This document shows positions 35,024 to 46,604 of a DNA stretch of 64,000 nucleotides, piece after piece. The translations under genes and the position numbers were made by a program. Position 1 is the first letter of the stretch; every line of letters starts with the position of its first letter. This DNA is from Medicago truncatula (lineage: Eukaryota > Streptophyta > Magnoliopsida > Fabales > Fabaceae): contig NC_053042.1 in the NCBI RefSeq assembly GCF_003473485.1, positions 4,239,501 to 4,303,500 of the forward strand, read 5' to 3'. Under the pieces are notes generated by a model. That model was not told the origin of the DNA. It was given only the letters and a program-made list of their open reading frames with translations, and made no database searches.

Positions 35024-36606
35024 ACTTCAACCTTATGAAATGTGTTAACATCAATTTTCTTATTACAATAGGATATTCTTATTACACGGCACTAAGTACC
35101 AAAGCAGAAACTTCACAACGATAAGATATTCGTGAAATCTATGTTTGATAAGGACTAAATTAGAATATTCATCTTCTAATTATCCAAATTGAGAGTCCTC
35201 TAAAGATAAGGACCATTTTGATTGGCAACATTACACTTAATTCCTCATTCGACAAAAAAAAAAGTAACAATGCTTTAAAAAATGCTTGACTAAATATTAA
35301 TATTTACTATTTTTTCGGACAAATAGCATGGTAAATATTTGGGTCTCTCGACTCTTTGGACATAGATTTGATTGTTTGTCAATGCATAGGAAAAACTTAT
35401 GAGAGTTTAATCCCTTAAATAAATCTCAATTACTTTAAGATAATAGTCTTAGCAATTGCGCTATGCAATGCCTTTGTTTGTAAAAAATATTAGAAATATT
35501 CATATGATTTTGTTAATTAATGCCCTAAATAAATCTCAATTATCTCACGAGATTAGCCTCTAACAATTGCGCGCTAAGAATAAGATACCTTTGATTAAAA
35601 TAAAATAAAAATAACATTCTCCATATTAATATTTTCAATGGTCAAATTCAGAGTGTCTTACAAAAGTGACCATTTTAGCTGACAATATTACATTTAACGG
35701 TCATTCACAAGGACTAATTATATGAAAAAAATATTCATATAGAAGATAAAATTGAGAGTGACATACAAAGCATGATCATTTTGTGGTTTGCTGTGTTAAC
35801 AACGGTGCTTAGTTTTGTCTAAAAAAAGTGATCAAAATTACTACTACATACTTCAAAGTCACACCAATATTTGAATTTTTTTTACATAAAACTTCCTACA
35901 TTAAACATCTCACTGACTTGTTTCAAAAGTCAACTATAGCCAAATACTAGTAAATGTTACTAAATGAACTCAATTCAAAATTCAACAAAAATCTAGCTCA
36001 CACATGTACTATGTTCACACTTCACAACTAGCTAGTTAGTTGGCATGCCACAATTTTCAAAGATGTCAAATTTCTAAACCTTACTGAATATAGCTTGACA
36101 TATAACTTTATTTATCAGATTATCATATGCTATCTCTCTAACTCTCCTTATCAAATGCAAACAAAAAAGCAAGACAATAATATATTCTGCTATATATAGA
36201 AACAGAAATAATAAGTGGTCATTACCATAAAGTAACTTCTTCCAACATCCACAATCAGAGGCTGAAATGAACTAAGAACACTCACCATTCCACTTCACAA
36301 AATCACTAGTAATAATAGATTTTTTTAAAATCACTAATTTGTTTTGCACACACTAAATACATATAAATGGAGAATTGCGACTTCAAACTCGCTTCTCAAC
36401 ATATTAAATGTTTCTGCAGTTTTTTACCATCTGAATTGTAGTTACCGACAAAAAATCACTAATTTTACATCACAAGAACATGAAACCCCTAAATTAGCTA
36501 AATTAACAGAAAATAATAATTATATTATACTAGCCATACAACCACAAAATGTAGCAATGAAACTATATTATCATTATCATAATCATGATTATTAATTAAT
36601 CTTAAT
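35024..36606. other. Intergenic region, with SINE tails
   Basis: No gene recognised. It contains two related SINE-like sequences (35325-35480 and 35518-35592) and AT-rich DNA up to the 3' end of the DUF4408 gene. Confidence 0.45.
35325..35480 (+). repeat. Degenerate SINE-like repeat
   Basis: The tRNA-like head is eroded (TAGCATGGTAAATATTTGGG), but the body with CCCTTAAATAAATCTCAATTA and AGCAATTGCGCTATGCAAT matches the better preserved copy at 58719-58903. A second tail-only copy follows at 35518-35592 (CCCTAAATAAATCTCAATTA, CAATTGCGCG). Confidence 0.5.
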
Positions 36607-37530
36607 TTACTTGCTACTTCCTTTGTTAATCATATCCTTATACCTCATAATAGAATCAATCCTCTGCAACTTCAACTGCTGCTTAAACTTGTTGATGAAA
36701 TCATCAGCCTTAGAATCAACCAACTCATCCTCATCCACTGCAGCCGGAACAACCTTCGCCTCTTTCACGGTGGCTGGCCGGCGTTTCTCCACAATGTCAT
36801 CTTCCTTAAAATGTGAAAAAGCAGATTTACTGCTAGCAGATTTCTTCATCTTCCTCGACAGCTTCACCGGAACCTCCCCGGAATCCGGCTTAGTGTCTGA
36901 ATGTGTCCTTGTGAAATTACCTCCTTGGCCTTGCAACTTCATGAAAACCTCTTCTATAGAAACATGTCCCTCTTCTTCGTAGCTTCCTCCTAGGTTGTCT
37001 CTTATATGTCCCAAAACATCATCTTCCTCATGTTCCTCCTCTGTTTCCTTAACTTCCACGTGTTGTTTATGAGTTTCATGAGTGAAAACGTTGTTACTGT
37101 TGTCGGGTGAGAGCTTTGTAGTGAAGGGTTGTGTAGGTAAGTAACTATAAAGGTTAATGGATTTGAGTCTTTGTAAAACAGAAGGAGATCTAGCAAGTTG
37201 AGGAACATGGATTTCATTTTCGTACGTTTGAAGTTGTTGATATTGTTGAGGTTGTTCTTGTTGGGATCTATAAGGTTGGTAAGAGTAAAAGTTGATGGAT
37301 TTGAGTCTTTGTAAAACAGAAGGAGATCTAAAGAGTTGTTGGTGATGGGGTTGTTGAAAGTTAGGATCTTGTTGTTGGAGATGTTTTTGGGTGGCATTGG
37401 CAAGAGTGGAAGTGATGTAAATGGTAGCTATGACAAGTTGAAGGAGGAGGAAGAAGATGGTGGGAGTAAACCAGCTGTAGAGACCAGCCCAGAATGTTGG
37501 TGATGATGATGTTAATGATTGTTCCAACAT
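36607..37530 (-). CDS. DUF4408/DUF761 domain protein
   Basis: A single-exon, 307-residue protein. The N-terminal segment (about residues 10-42, FWAGLYSWFTPTIFFLLLQLVIATIYITS) is the hydrophobic DUF4408 region with one or two membrane spans. The middle is low complexity and holds two copies of a RSPSVLQRLKSIN motif (about residues 68-80 and 113-125). The C-terminal end (ELVDSKADDFINKFKQQLKLQR...) is the DUF761 motif found in plant cotton-fibre-type proteins. Domain order and length are normal for the family. The function is unknown; related proteins respond to stress or pathogens in some plants. The start at 37530 gives the family's usual start just before the hydrophobic segment. Confidence 0.88.
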   Translation of the reverse strand: MLEQSLTSSSPTFWAGLYSWFTPTIFFLLLQLVIATIYITSTLANATQKHLQQQDPNFQQPHHQQLFRSPSVLQRLKSINFYSYQPYRSQQEQPQQYQQLQTYENEIHVPQLARSPSVLQRLKSINLYSYLPTQPFTTKLSPDNSNNVFTHETHKQHVEVKETEEEHEEDDVLGHIRDNLGGSYEEEGHVSIEEVFMKLQGQGGNFTRTHSDTKPDSGEVPVKLSRKMKKSASSKSAFSHFKEDDIVEKRRPATVKEAKVVPAAVDEDELVDSKADDFINKFKQQLKLQRIDSIMRYKDMINKGSSK

Positions 37531-38805
37531 GTTTTAGGTTTTGTGTGTAGGGTGGAGGAGATTGGAGAGATGAAGAGAGGGTTTTGGTTTTGTTGATGAC
37601 TTGATGTAATGCTGTGTACTTGTTTGTTTTGTGGTTTGTGGCTTGTATTGTGTCAAAGGCTTTGATATTATTTGGCTTTTTAGCTTTGGTTATGATGGAG
37701 AGGTGAGAGCCTAAAAATAATGCCATTTTTTAAATATAATGATATAAAATTTAGATGAGTTGAATTTTAAGATTGGTTTTAAAGTTAGCGCATGTCTTAA
37801 GACTCGAGTCAAATATAACTTATAGATTAAAAAAAAGGTTATTAGCTCATGCATACACATAATCTATCTGGGTAGGGATCCCACTATTTTGTATATTGTA
37901 CGCAGTCCTGCTCTATTTTTATATAAGAAGCTATTTTCAACACTTGAATATGTGACCTTTCAGTCATATGATAACAACTTTACTCGTCGCGTCAAGGTTA
38001 CCATTAAATGTAACTCATATAGACTATTAATTATTTTTTTTATCTTTTTAAAAAATGAGTCAATTTTTTATCAATTCGATAAATATTTGTGGACAATTAT
38101 TTTTATTTATTGATTGATGAGATGAGATGAGATTATGATTAATGTTTGGTATGGTTGATTTTGGAAATTTTATTTTTTTGGGGGGAAAGTGAGAGTATCG
38201 AGGAACACGTGGTGTCATATGATGGGTCTGCTACAAAGGGACAAAATATGGGTGTGGATTTATTTGTGTAACGTGAGAAATTTGTTCGATTTTTTGTGGT
38301 ATATAATATGAGGCTTGACTTCAATAGAGCCAGCTTGTGTGAATAGGAATGACTTAAATCTGAAGTTCGATGGAATGGGCGTTGGTATGTAGTATGTACT
38401 ATTGGACGGTTGGTTAATGGTTGTTAGTTGTTGTTACCCTTCTGGTTTGGACAGCAAAGCTTAGCGGGCAAGAATTTAATTATGGCCAAGTAAATGCCTT
38501 TTTTCAGTTTTAAAAAATGGGTCAAGTGTCCATTGTGGAGTGGAATATATTCTTCCTCGACTAAATAGACTTATCCCCTAAAATTGTAAGTTTCATCAAT
38601 TACTTCTCTGAAATTAACAAAACTTCAATTACTTCCATGAAATTTTTCTGTTAGTGAACATGATGTTTTGCAAATATCCCCCAGAAGTTTTGCACTTATG
38701 TGCAAAATGCCCCCAAACTTAAAAAATTATATTATTTTTTTCTTAAAGACAAACAACTAACGATTAAATATTAAAGTTAACTATTAATTTTGGAGTTTGG
38801 AAAAA
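37531..38805. other. Upstream region of the DUF4408 gene
   Basis: Presumed promoter and intergenic DNA. A purine/pyrimidine-biased stretch lies just upstream of the start. No further gene is supported. Confidence 0.4.
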
Positions 38806-38990
38806 GAGAAATGATATTTGAACAACCATTTTTTGATAACTTTTGTGACAACTTTCTCTCTCATACTCACATTGTTCTTCTACCTTCTCTCTCTATTACT
38901 TTGATTTTTGTGTCACTATCTAAATCTTTTTATATAATTTGGTTGTATAAGAAGTTGTCACAATAAAGGGTTGTTCAAATAACATTGCTC
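38806..38990. mobile_element. Mutator-type MITE, 185 bases
   Basis: Inverted ends GAGAAATGATATTTGAACAA (left) and GAGCAATGTTATTTGAACAA (right, reverse complement) continue with a common TGACAAC block. The element is flanked by a perfect 9-base direct repeat TTGGAAAAA (38797-38805 and 38991-38999), the size made by Mutator-like transposases. Confidence 0.85.
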
Positions 38991-39024
38991 TTGGAAAAAC
39001 TACATGCATATATACATCAAAATA

Positions 39025-39515
39025 GGGAAAAATGTGTATTTTTAAAGTGACAATAATGATTATTTCTAATAGACAAATTATTATTTTAAGTGACAATCAG
39101 TTTTAAATTTATATTTTCTCCTTCACCATCTTAGTCTTTTAACTCCTCCAACAATTTGCTCAAACAATTTAAACTACACAACCCCCAATATTTTCATATG
39201 ATTTGTTCTTGTTTACACACTTTATAAAAAACTTCATTATAACTTCTTGTTTGTGCTTCAGGCAGGGACAATCATTCATCGTATACAATCTAGCTCACAC
39301 CACAATACTATCAGACCGACATATCATATATAGCATATTAAGTAATATTCACGTAAAAAAGACATAAATCATCAGCAAATGAAATATGTGATCGGTATGT
39401 ATAGAGGAACACTTATTGAAAAATGTCAAACACTTAGACATATATTTCTTTACCTTTGAAATTAATCCACAAATCATTCCATTATTGTCACTTTAAAAAA
39501 TACACATTTTCCCCC
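39025..39515. mobile_element. MITE with about 34-base inverted ends
   Basis: Left GGGAAAAATGTGTATTTTTA and right (reverse complement) GGGGGAAAATGTGTATTTTT extend inward through AAAGTGACAATAATG on both sides. Flanks CATCAAAATA and AATTAAAATA match at 8 of 10 bases, so a decayed 9- to 10-base target duplication is likely. That would make it Mutator-like. Confidence 0.7.
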
Positions 39516-40670
39516 AATTAAAATAAATTATTTTGATATATGAGTGACTTTGGTGATTTTGGTGACTTTAATGTATTTTAGATGAGAGAGAACGATATAT
39601 GAGTGATTAAAATAAATTATTTTGAGAAGAGATAATTATTGATTGGAAGAGAGACAGAGACAAAGTCACCAAAGTAACTGAACTCAAAGTACCGAAGTAT
39701 TACCCAACATAGTCAACCCTAGTTATTCTAGAGAAAGAAAATTAATCTTATCTTTAAAGACTATCTAATCAGTTTCGAGTTCAAATTATCCTTTTATTTC
39801 ATTATATACGTGCATGTGCGCGTCATGACTTGCAAAAAATTGGGTATCAAATTCATACTTCAGATGGAATACTCAAAATCTCAAAGATGCCTATGACCAC
39901 ACTCATCTATCACACACAGAAATAATTTCAGCCTTTTTTTTTATACAATCCATCACTATTGATCTATCATAGACACAGTGAATCATCTCATGTACATCAT
40001 CCATTACTCTTCTCTTGGTCATTTCTCACATTATTTAGTGCTTACTTCATGGAATTGCCGAAGGGTGGAAAGTTTATAACGTGACTTGATATGATAGTAA
40101 GTAAAAAATACATTGATGGATTGATGTGACAACAAATTTATACGACAATAAGTAAGTATTTATAGAAAATGATATAACATTGAAGAACTGATATGATAGT
40201 ATTAACACAATATTTGAACATCAGATACTATTTTGACTAACGTAATTTAAAATCGTGGACTATTTTAAAATTTTGATCAAATGAGAGCTATTGTGGCTAT
40301 TTGTAACACTTTTAGGAATGAAAAATGACTATTTTCCTCATTATTTTATCTATCTAGCTAGTCTAATATATATAATAAAAGAAAATATGTCATTCAATTA
40401 TTATGAGCATATCAAACTAACAGAGGGTGCAACCATGAAAATTGTATTGTAACTAGTAAAACAAGTTCTAATTGCAAGCCCAATCAAGTTCCTTTTGAAG
40501 AGGCCAAGTTATATCATATCATATTTTTATATTTATATTTAAAAAATAATAATTAATTTAAAAGTTAAAACCCTACTCAAACGAACGAAGCTCAATTGCT
40601 CCATCAAAACGACATCTCAACTTTCGTATCAGAAACAACTTGCTCAAAGCGACACAAGAGAAGAGCTTCC
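39516..40670. other. Intergenic region upstream of NBP35
   Basis: AT-rich DNA and a short inverted repeat (GACTTTGGTGATTTTGGTGA near 39545 against GTCACCAAAGTAACTGAACT near 39664). The last 100 bases are the presumed promoter and 5' UTR of NBP35. No gene. Confidence 0.4.
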
Positions 40671-43600
40671 ATGGAGAACGGAGATATACCCGAGGATGCC
40701 AACGAGCGTATGAATATATTGATTATTATGTGTTTGAATTTTGCTCTGTTTCTATATTTTCCATTGACTTTGATTTTTGTGTATTTTGTATTGTTGCATT
40801 TATAGATTGCCCAGGTCCTCAGTCTGATTCTGCTGGAAAATCTGATGCATGTGAAGGTTGCCCAAATCAGCAAATTTGCGCCACTGCCCCTAAAGGACCT
40901 GACCCTGGTTGTTACTCTTCACCTTTCTCTTATGCTTTTATGTTTATTTCCAATAACCTTCAACTACTTACAGTTACACTATTTAGACCCTGTTTGAATA
41001 ATTTTTTTTAATCAAATGCACTTAATCGTTTATCATGTAGGAGCTTATATATAAGTTATTTTGATAGCAAATGATAAAATAAAGTCAAACTGTTTTCATA
41101 TAAACTATGAGTCGTTTTCGTAAGTTATCCTTGAGAGTTTATGCAAATAAGGTGAAAACAGTGTATGGATATGTTGTAAGTTGTGTCCATGAGCAGTCTC
41201 ACAAGTCACGTGTGCTTATGTTAGTAGATAAGCACAAATATACCAATTGGAACAAGCCCTTGTTTATATAAGCTTTTTCAGAAACCATACTTTAGGTTCT
41301 AGGATTTGGGACTGTTTTTGAGTATTTTTTAACCTTGGTGCTCATGTACTAGATACTGAGGTGTGATTTCTTTCCGATCTCATCATTATCATTGCTTATT
41401 TGGGTTGATTAGCAAAGAAATGGAATAAAATCAGCTCTTTCATAGTTCATGGCGTTGTTGTATGAAGATTTTTAAAGCCAGGACTAGTGAAACATTTTAT
41501 GTGATATTGTTTTGCTTAGTTTGTTTATTGTTTGGTCTTGTTAATTCCTTGGGCTTTTGATAGTGGGTATAGTTTTGTGTAGAGGATTTGTTCAATTTGT
41601 GAAGTTGGAGATCTTTGACAACTATGAAATGAACCATGTGTTGGACATCATTCAATCCAACTTAACAATTAATGACTAGAGATGCTAATTGATATGATAA
41701 TAGCTTCAGACTGATTTCCACACTTGCCTAATGGTGAAGCTAGCGGCCTAATACACTAAAGGGAAACAAAGTGACATTATATAGGCATTTGCTCACACAA
41801 AGTGAAAGAATAAGAGACAGCACACAAAAAGATAAGAGATAGAATTCCTCGTTAGGTGGTAGACATCCTTGTGTTTTTAGAAGATACAGATTTTAGCAAG
41901 CATGTCATAGTAAAATTCTCAAAGTCCTAAACCATAGCTAGTGTGTTGCTCATGTGGGAGGGTGATGGACTTTGAACACCTACTAGAGGCTCCCAGAATA
42001 CAATGCTTCCATGCTCAGGAAAAAGATGGTTGCATTTGCCTGCATCAGAGAGCTTTTGTTGCACCTCTGTATCCAAGAGCTTCATTGATAAAGACTTAAG
42101 CCATCTGGCTATAATAAAATACTCAAACCGTAGTTTGTTTGTTACTTCACTGTGTTACTCATTGGAAAGGGATGTTAACCTTGAGCATCTGCTACAGGCT
42201 CTCAAAATAGAGTTTGTTGGAGACCCGAGTGAGGGCTGATAAGTAAAAAGGGGTATATTGTAATAAAGAGTGTGGTTAGGATATTAAATAAAGAGTGTGG
42301 TAGGCTGCTTAGTTGGCAGGTTTGTTATGCCTCAGTTGTATAAATGGTGAGTGAGGCTAGTGAAGATTGATGGGGACTTAGGAATATTGGAGTGAACCAT
42401 TACGGTTAGGCCGAGAGAGATTTTTCTCCTTCTCTGAGGAGCTTGGCTCTGGTGTAGATTGGGATTCTTTACCTTCTACAGTTTTCCTAAATCAAATAAA
42501 TACACTATTTTCCATTGTTTGATCTATTTCTGTACTCGATTTCTGCTTCTAAATTTTGTCTTCCCATCATATTGCATCTTTGATTTGTGACAAGATGTGT
42601 GTAAAACACTGCATCAAATAGCATTATGCCACAACTCTGCATCTAATACTTTTCAACCTTTGCTCTTTAAATATTCTATTTTGGCTCTAATGAACCTAGG
42701 TGTGATTCAGCATCTTACATCATTTAAAATTATTCATTGCACAATCCAGGGAATTGGGAGGTGCACAACAGTTTTTGATCTATGCTATGAAATCAACGAG
42801 TAAGAACCATGAACTAAATTAAATTTCAGTGGACTGGAATTGGATAAGGAGGTTGTTTCAATGGGAAAGGGAGTTGGCGGTGGTTTTTAATGGAGTAGTG
42901 TTAGGGGTTGATTCGATGGAGAGAGAGTTAGATAGGTGGAAGTGAGAAGGAGGGTGAAGTGGAATCGGATAAGGAGGTTGTTTCAATGGGAAAGGGAGTT
43001 GGCGGTGGTTTGTAATGGAGTAGTGTTAGGGGTTGATTCGATGGAGAGAGAGTTAGATAGGCTAAAGAGGTTTGGAATCCTTTGATCCCTTTGAAAATGT
43101 CGGTGGTATTTTGGAGGCTTTTCCAATACAGGCTTCCTACTAAAGATGATCTAAGCAAAAGAGGGATTAATTTGAGTACTTCATTATTGTGTGTTGGAGA
43201 CTGTGGTAAACTCGAAGGAGGTATTGAGCATGTTTATCTATTTAAAGGATTGGTGACATTAAAAAGGCTAGAGAAATGCTAGTTGTAATTGTAATTTGGT
43301 TTAGACATATTTCTGATAATTTGGAAAGCAAGAAGTGCAATGATTTTCAATCAAGAAGGATTCAATTTTTTTCTGTTTACCTGCATTATTTTGCAGGTCA
43401 TATGATATGTTGCATTGGGGTTATTCGATTAGATCTGTGGGTTAGCTAGGAAGTTGTGTTGGTGTTGAATTGTATCAGTTTTTATTGTGGTATTTTGTGT
43501 GGGAGATTTTAGTCAATTTTGGTTTTTATTGCTTCCTGGTGCCCGTGTTTTTTAGTTAGTTAAGCCTTGTTTAGAAGCATTGTTTGTATTTTTGTATTCT

Positions 43601-44983
43601 TGCAGATCTTGTGCTTGATCATTTATAATATTAGCTCTTTTTTCCTTCTAAATTAAACATTTCACTATTTAGTGGTCTTCTATCATGCTTTCACTGTGGA
43701 TTAGCTAGACTTGATTTATATAATGCATTCTCTCCAATAATAGTTTGAAGAATGATTAAGATATTTAATCAGCATGTTTTTCCTCGGAAACCGATTATAA
43801 ATATTCTCTTTGGATTCTTTTATTTTGCCATTGTTTCAAAGTTAATGGTGATAACATAGTATTTTTCTTAACAGAAATTGGCAGAAATACCTACTTTCTT
43901 GATGTCATATTTTTTCTGTACGACACTTGGGCTGTTTTTGGATAGGGCATTTCTTAATTTTATGGAATTGAGAATGTTGAGCAATCAATTTGCCTTCATG
44001 TTTAAGCATTTTGGTCACATTTTAATTTTTTTTTTTTTGCATTGTTTTTTGCAGATATGGTTGCCATTGCCGAAAGAATGGCCACTGTGAAACATAAGAT
44101 ACTGGTCTTGTCAGGAAAGGGAGGTGTTGGCAAGAGCACATTTTCTGCCCAGCTGGCATTTGCGTTAGCTGCAAGGGATTTTCAAGTTGGTCTTCTGGAC
44201 ATTGATATTTGTGGTCCAAGCATCCCAAAGATGCTTGGCCTAGAAGGTCAAGAGATACACCAGAGCAACCTTGGTTGGTCCCCTGTCTATGTTGAGTCTA
44301 ATCTTGGGGTCATGTCAATTGGGTTCATGCTTCCTCATCCAGACGAAGCTGTTATATGGAGAGGTCCACGCAAAAATGGGCTTATCAAGCAGTTTTTAAA
44401 AGACGTTTATTGGGGTGAACTTGATTTTCTAATTGTTGATGCTCCACCTGGAACCTCAGATGAACACATTTCAATTGTTCAATGCTTGGATGCTGCTAAT
44501 GTAGATGGTGCAATCATAGTTACCACTCCTCAACAAGTCTCTCTCATTGATGTGAAAAAAGAAGTGAATTTTTGCAAGAAAGTTGGAGTGAAAGTTCTTG
44601 GGGTTGTAGAGAATATGAGTGGCCTGTCCCAGCCCATCTCAAATCTCAAGTTTATGAAGATTACAGATAATGGTGAGATGAAAGATGTTACGGAGTGGAT
44701 ATCGGAGTACATGAAAGAAAAAGCGCCCGAAATGCTGAATTTAATCGCCTGCAGTGAAGTATTTGATAGTAGCGGTGGTGGAGCGTTGAAGATGTGTAAC
44801 GAGATGGCGGTACCCTTTCTTGGTAAGGTTCCTTTAGATCCACAGCTTTGCAAGGCAGCCGAAGAAGGCAGATCCTGCTTTGCAGATAAAGATTGTGTTG
44901 TGAGCGCTCCAGCGTTACAAAAGATTATAGATAAGCTGATGGAAACTAGTGGGCTGTCAATGACGGAAAGTAATGGAGTGTAG
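40671..44983 (+). CDS. NBP35: Cytosolic Fe-S cluster assembly scaffold NTPase NBP35
   Basis: Exons 40671-40707, 40806-40907, 44055-44983 give 355 residues, close to the known plant length of 350. The N-terminal four-cysteine motif is C14-x13-C28-x2-C31-x5-C37, which holds a stable 4Fe-4S cluster. The P-loop is the deviant Walker [10 protein letters not shown] (67-75), followed by DIDICGPS and [13 protein letters not shown]35 builds Fe-S clusters in the cytosol for transfer to cytosolic and nuclear apoproteins. As known for plant members, the C-terminal CxxC pair of the yeast and animal proteins is absent here (the ENMSGLSQP region has no CPxC). Intron 2 is 3.1 kb and holds a MITE and LINE pieces. 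The start matches the conserved MENGDIPE. Confidence 0.96.
40985..41260. mobile_element. GCTTAT-rich MITE in NBP35 intron 2
   Basis: The element runs from GACCCTGTTTGAATAATT to CCAATTGGAACAAGCCC, with GATAAAATAAAGTCAAACTG and GTTTTCATATAAACTATGAG inside, same block order as 25870-26117. Confidence 0.6.
42836..43430 (+). pseudogene. LINE ORF2 remnant (zf-RVT region) with a 125-base tandem duplication, in NBP35 intron 2
   Basis: Plus-strand translation of 43070-43280 gives [19 protein letters not shown]...[11 protein letters not shown]...C, the zinc-binding RVT pattern of plant LINEs. Upstream [15 protein letters not shown] is also LINE-like. The block 42836-42960 is repeated at 42961-43061 and on, with few changes (GGAATTGGATAAGG against GGAATCGGATAAGG). 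No reverse transcriptase core is present. Confidence 0.7.
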
Positions 44984-46604
44984 CAGATTTACTTATGTTC
45001 GTCTTTGTAAATTGAAACCTAATTGACAGAAAATTCGTTTCTGTCTAAAGCCATGTAAAATTAAGTTTTATGGGGTTGAGGCAATTTGAGAGCAGAAGAA
45101 GTATTGTTTTCTAGAAAGGTATTTGACAGTGTAGTTTACATTCATATTCACAGTAAAATAAAGTTATCCAGTTTGTTTGTGACATTGTAGATTCTATTAT
45201 ATCTGAAATGTTTATTTGGACTTTAGATTTCTGCTATTCTACCTTTATGCCATAAGTGTTTGAAAGAATTATCATGTGTATTGAAAGCTATATATATACA
45301 CATAAAGTTATTATTATTATAAGGATAACAATGAGCATCCACATTTGCGTGTAAAACAATCTTTCCATTTTTTCACGTCAATTATTGGATGTATTTAATC
45401 GCGTGTTTCTATTAACTATTGACTTTGTAGTTTGTATTTGCCCAACGAGATAAAGAACTTCTGAGTTTGTCACTAAGCTGCTTTGTCTTTACTTCCTTCT
45501 ATAGAACATTTGCGTGACAGATTCATTAAGAATGCAAATTATGAACATCTTATTAGGTGTATCTATGCATTTTGAACATCTTTTGCCACCCTTGTCTTGT
45601 TTGCGGCAGATTATACACGTTCTCTAGTACGACAGTCGTAAGCTACAAAATTGTATGCAGATTCTAAACCAGAGATTTAGTAGTTAGTTATTTAAAAAAT
45701 CAAATTGGGTATTCAAGGAAATTTTCTAGCATATCTTCTAGCCAAATAAAACATTCAGATCATAGTGGGGTGTTTGTCATTTTCTTTTTCATAAAAGGGG
45801 TGTTTTGTCTTTTGAGAAAACATAAGTGTGAAAAGAATATACAATTACAAAATTATATTCTATTAGGGCATTATTGAAATGAGAAGGGGAGTGTGTTTCA
45901 AATATATATATATATATAATTTATGGCATCAAAGTCGCTGTGGATATTATTTATAAAAGAGAAATGTGAGGAAAAATGGAGATACCCCTCTACTACTAAT
46001 TATAAACATTCATACCACTTTTCAAATATATTTCAAAGGTGATAATGTAACTAATGTGTATATTTCGTGTATAAATATTACTTTTTGTGTATAGTTTTTT
46101 TCCCTCCTAATATTGATTTTAATTTTTTTTAAGATAAATTGATAGTAGTAATAAAAGAAGTGCTTAGCAAACGAGTATAAATGTACCTGATAATTTGTAA
46201 AAAGACTTATATTTGGAATATATTTATTTTTAAATGAGCCTAAGTAGGGATAAATGGAGTAAAATGAGTGAGATAAATGTGAGAGTAAAGTTCACACACA
46301 CATCCTAAATTTGATATTATAAAAAAGAGAAATGATAACGAGTGTCTCTGATGTACTCTTTAAAGGTCTTAAATGGTAAGTTTCTATGAAATTTTGTATA
46401 ATCAATGTGTTAGAAATTAAAATATTTGACTTTCTTAAAAAATAATTTCATAATTTGAAATGCTTAAAGAATATATGGGGACACTCATTAGCAAAACCCA
46501 CACATTTCCATTAGAATTCAAATCCCGCTCTTTACGAGACTTGACTTGAATCTTATTGAATTGACTGCATCAACCTACGTTGGCGAGTTCATACACATTC
46601 TAGG
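44984..46604. other. 3' flank of NBP35 and intergenic DNA
   Basis: AT-rich with a (TA)n run at about 45902-45919. No gene recognised. Confidence 0.4.

Noticed and set aside
36611..36982. Plus-strand open frame of 123 codons
   Set aside because: It is antisense to the C-terminal half of the DUF4408/DUF761 gene, which has recognisable domains on the other strand.
43082..43282. 66-codon frame in NBP35 intron 2
   Set aside because: It is a LINE zinc-binding fragment, not an exon of NBP35 or a separate gene.
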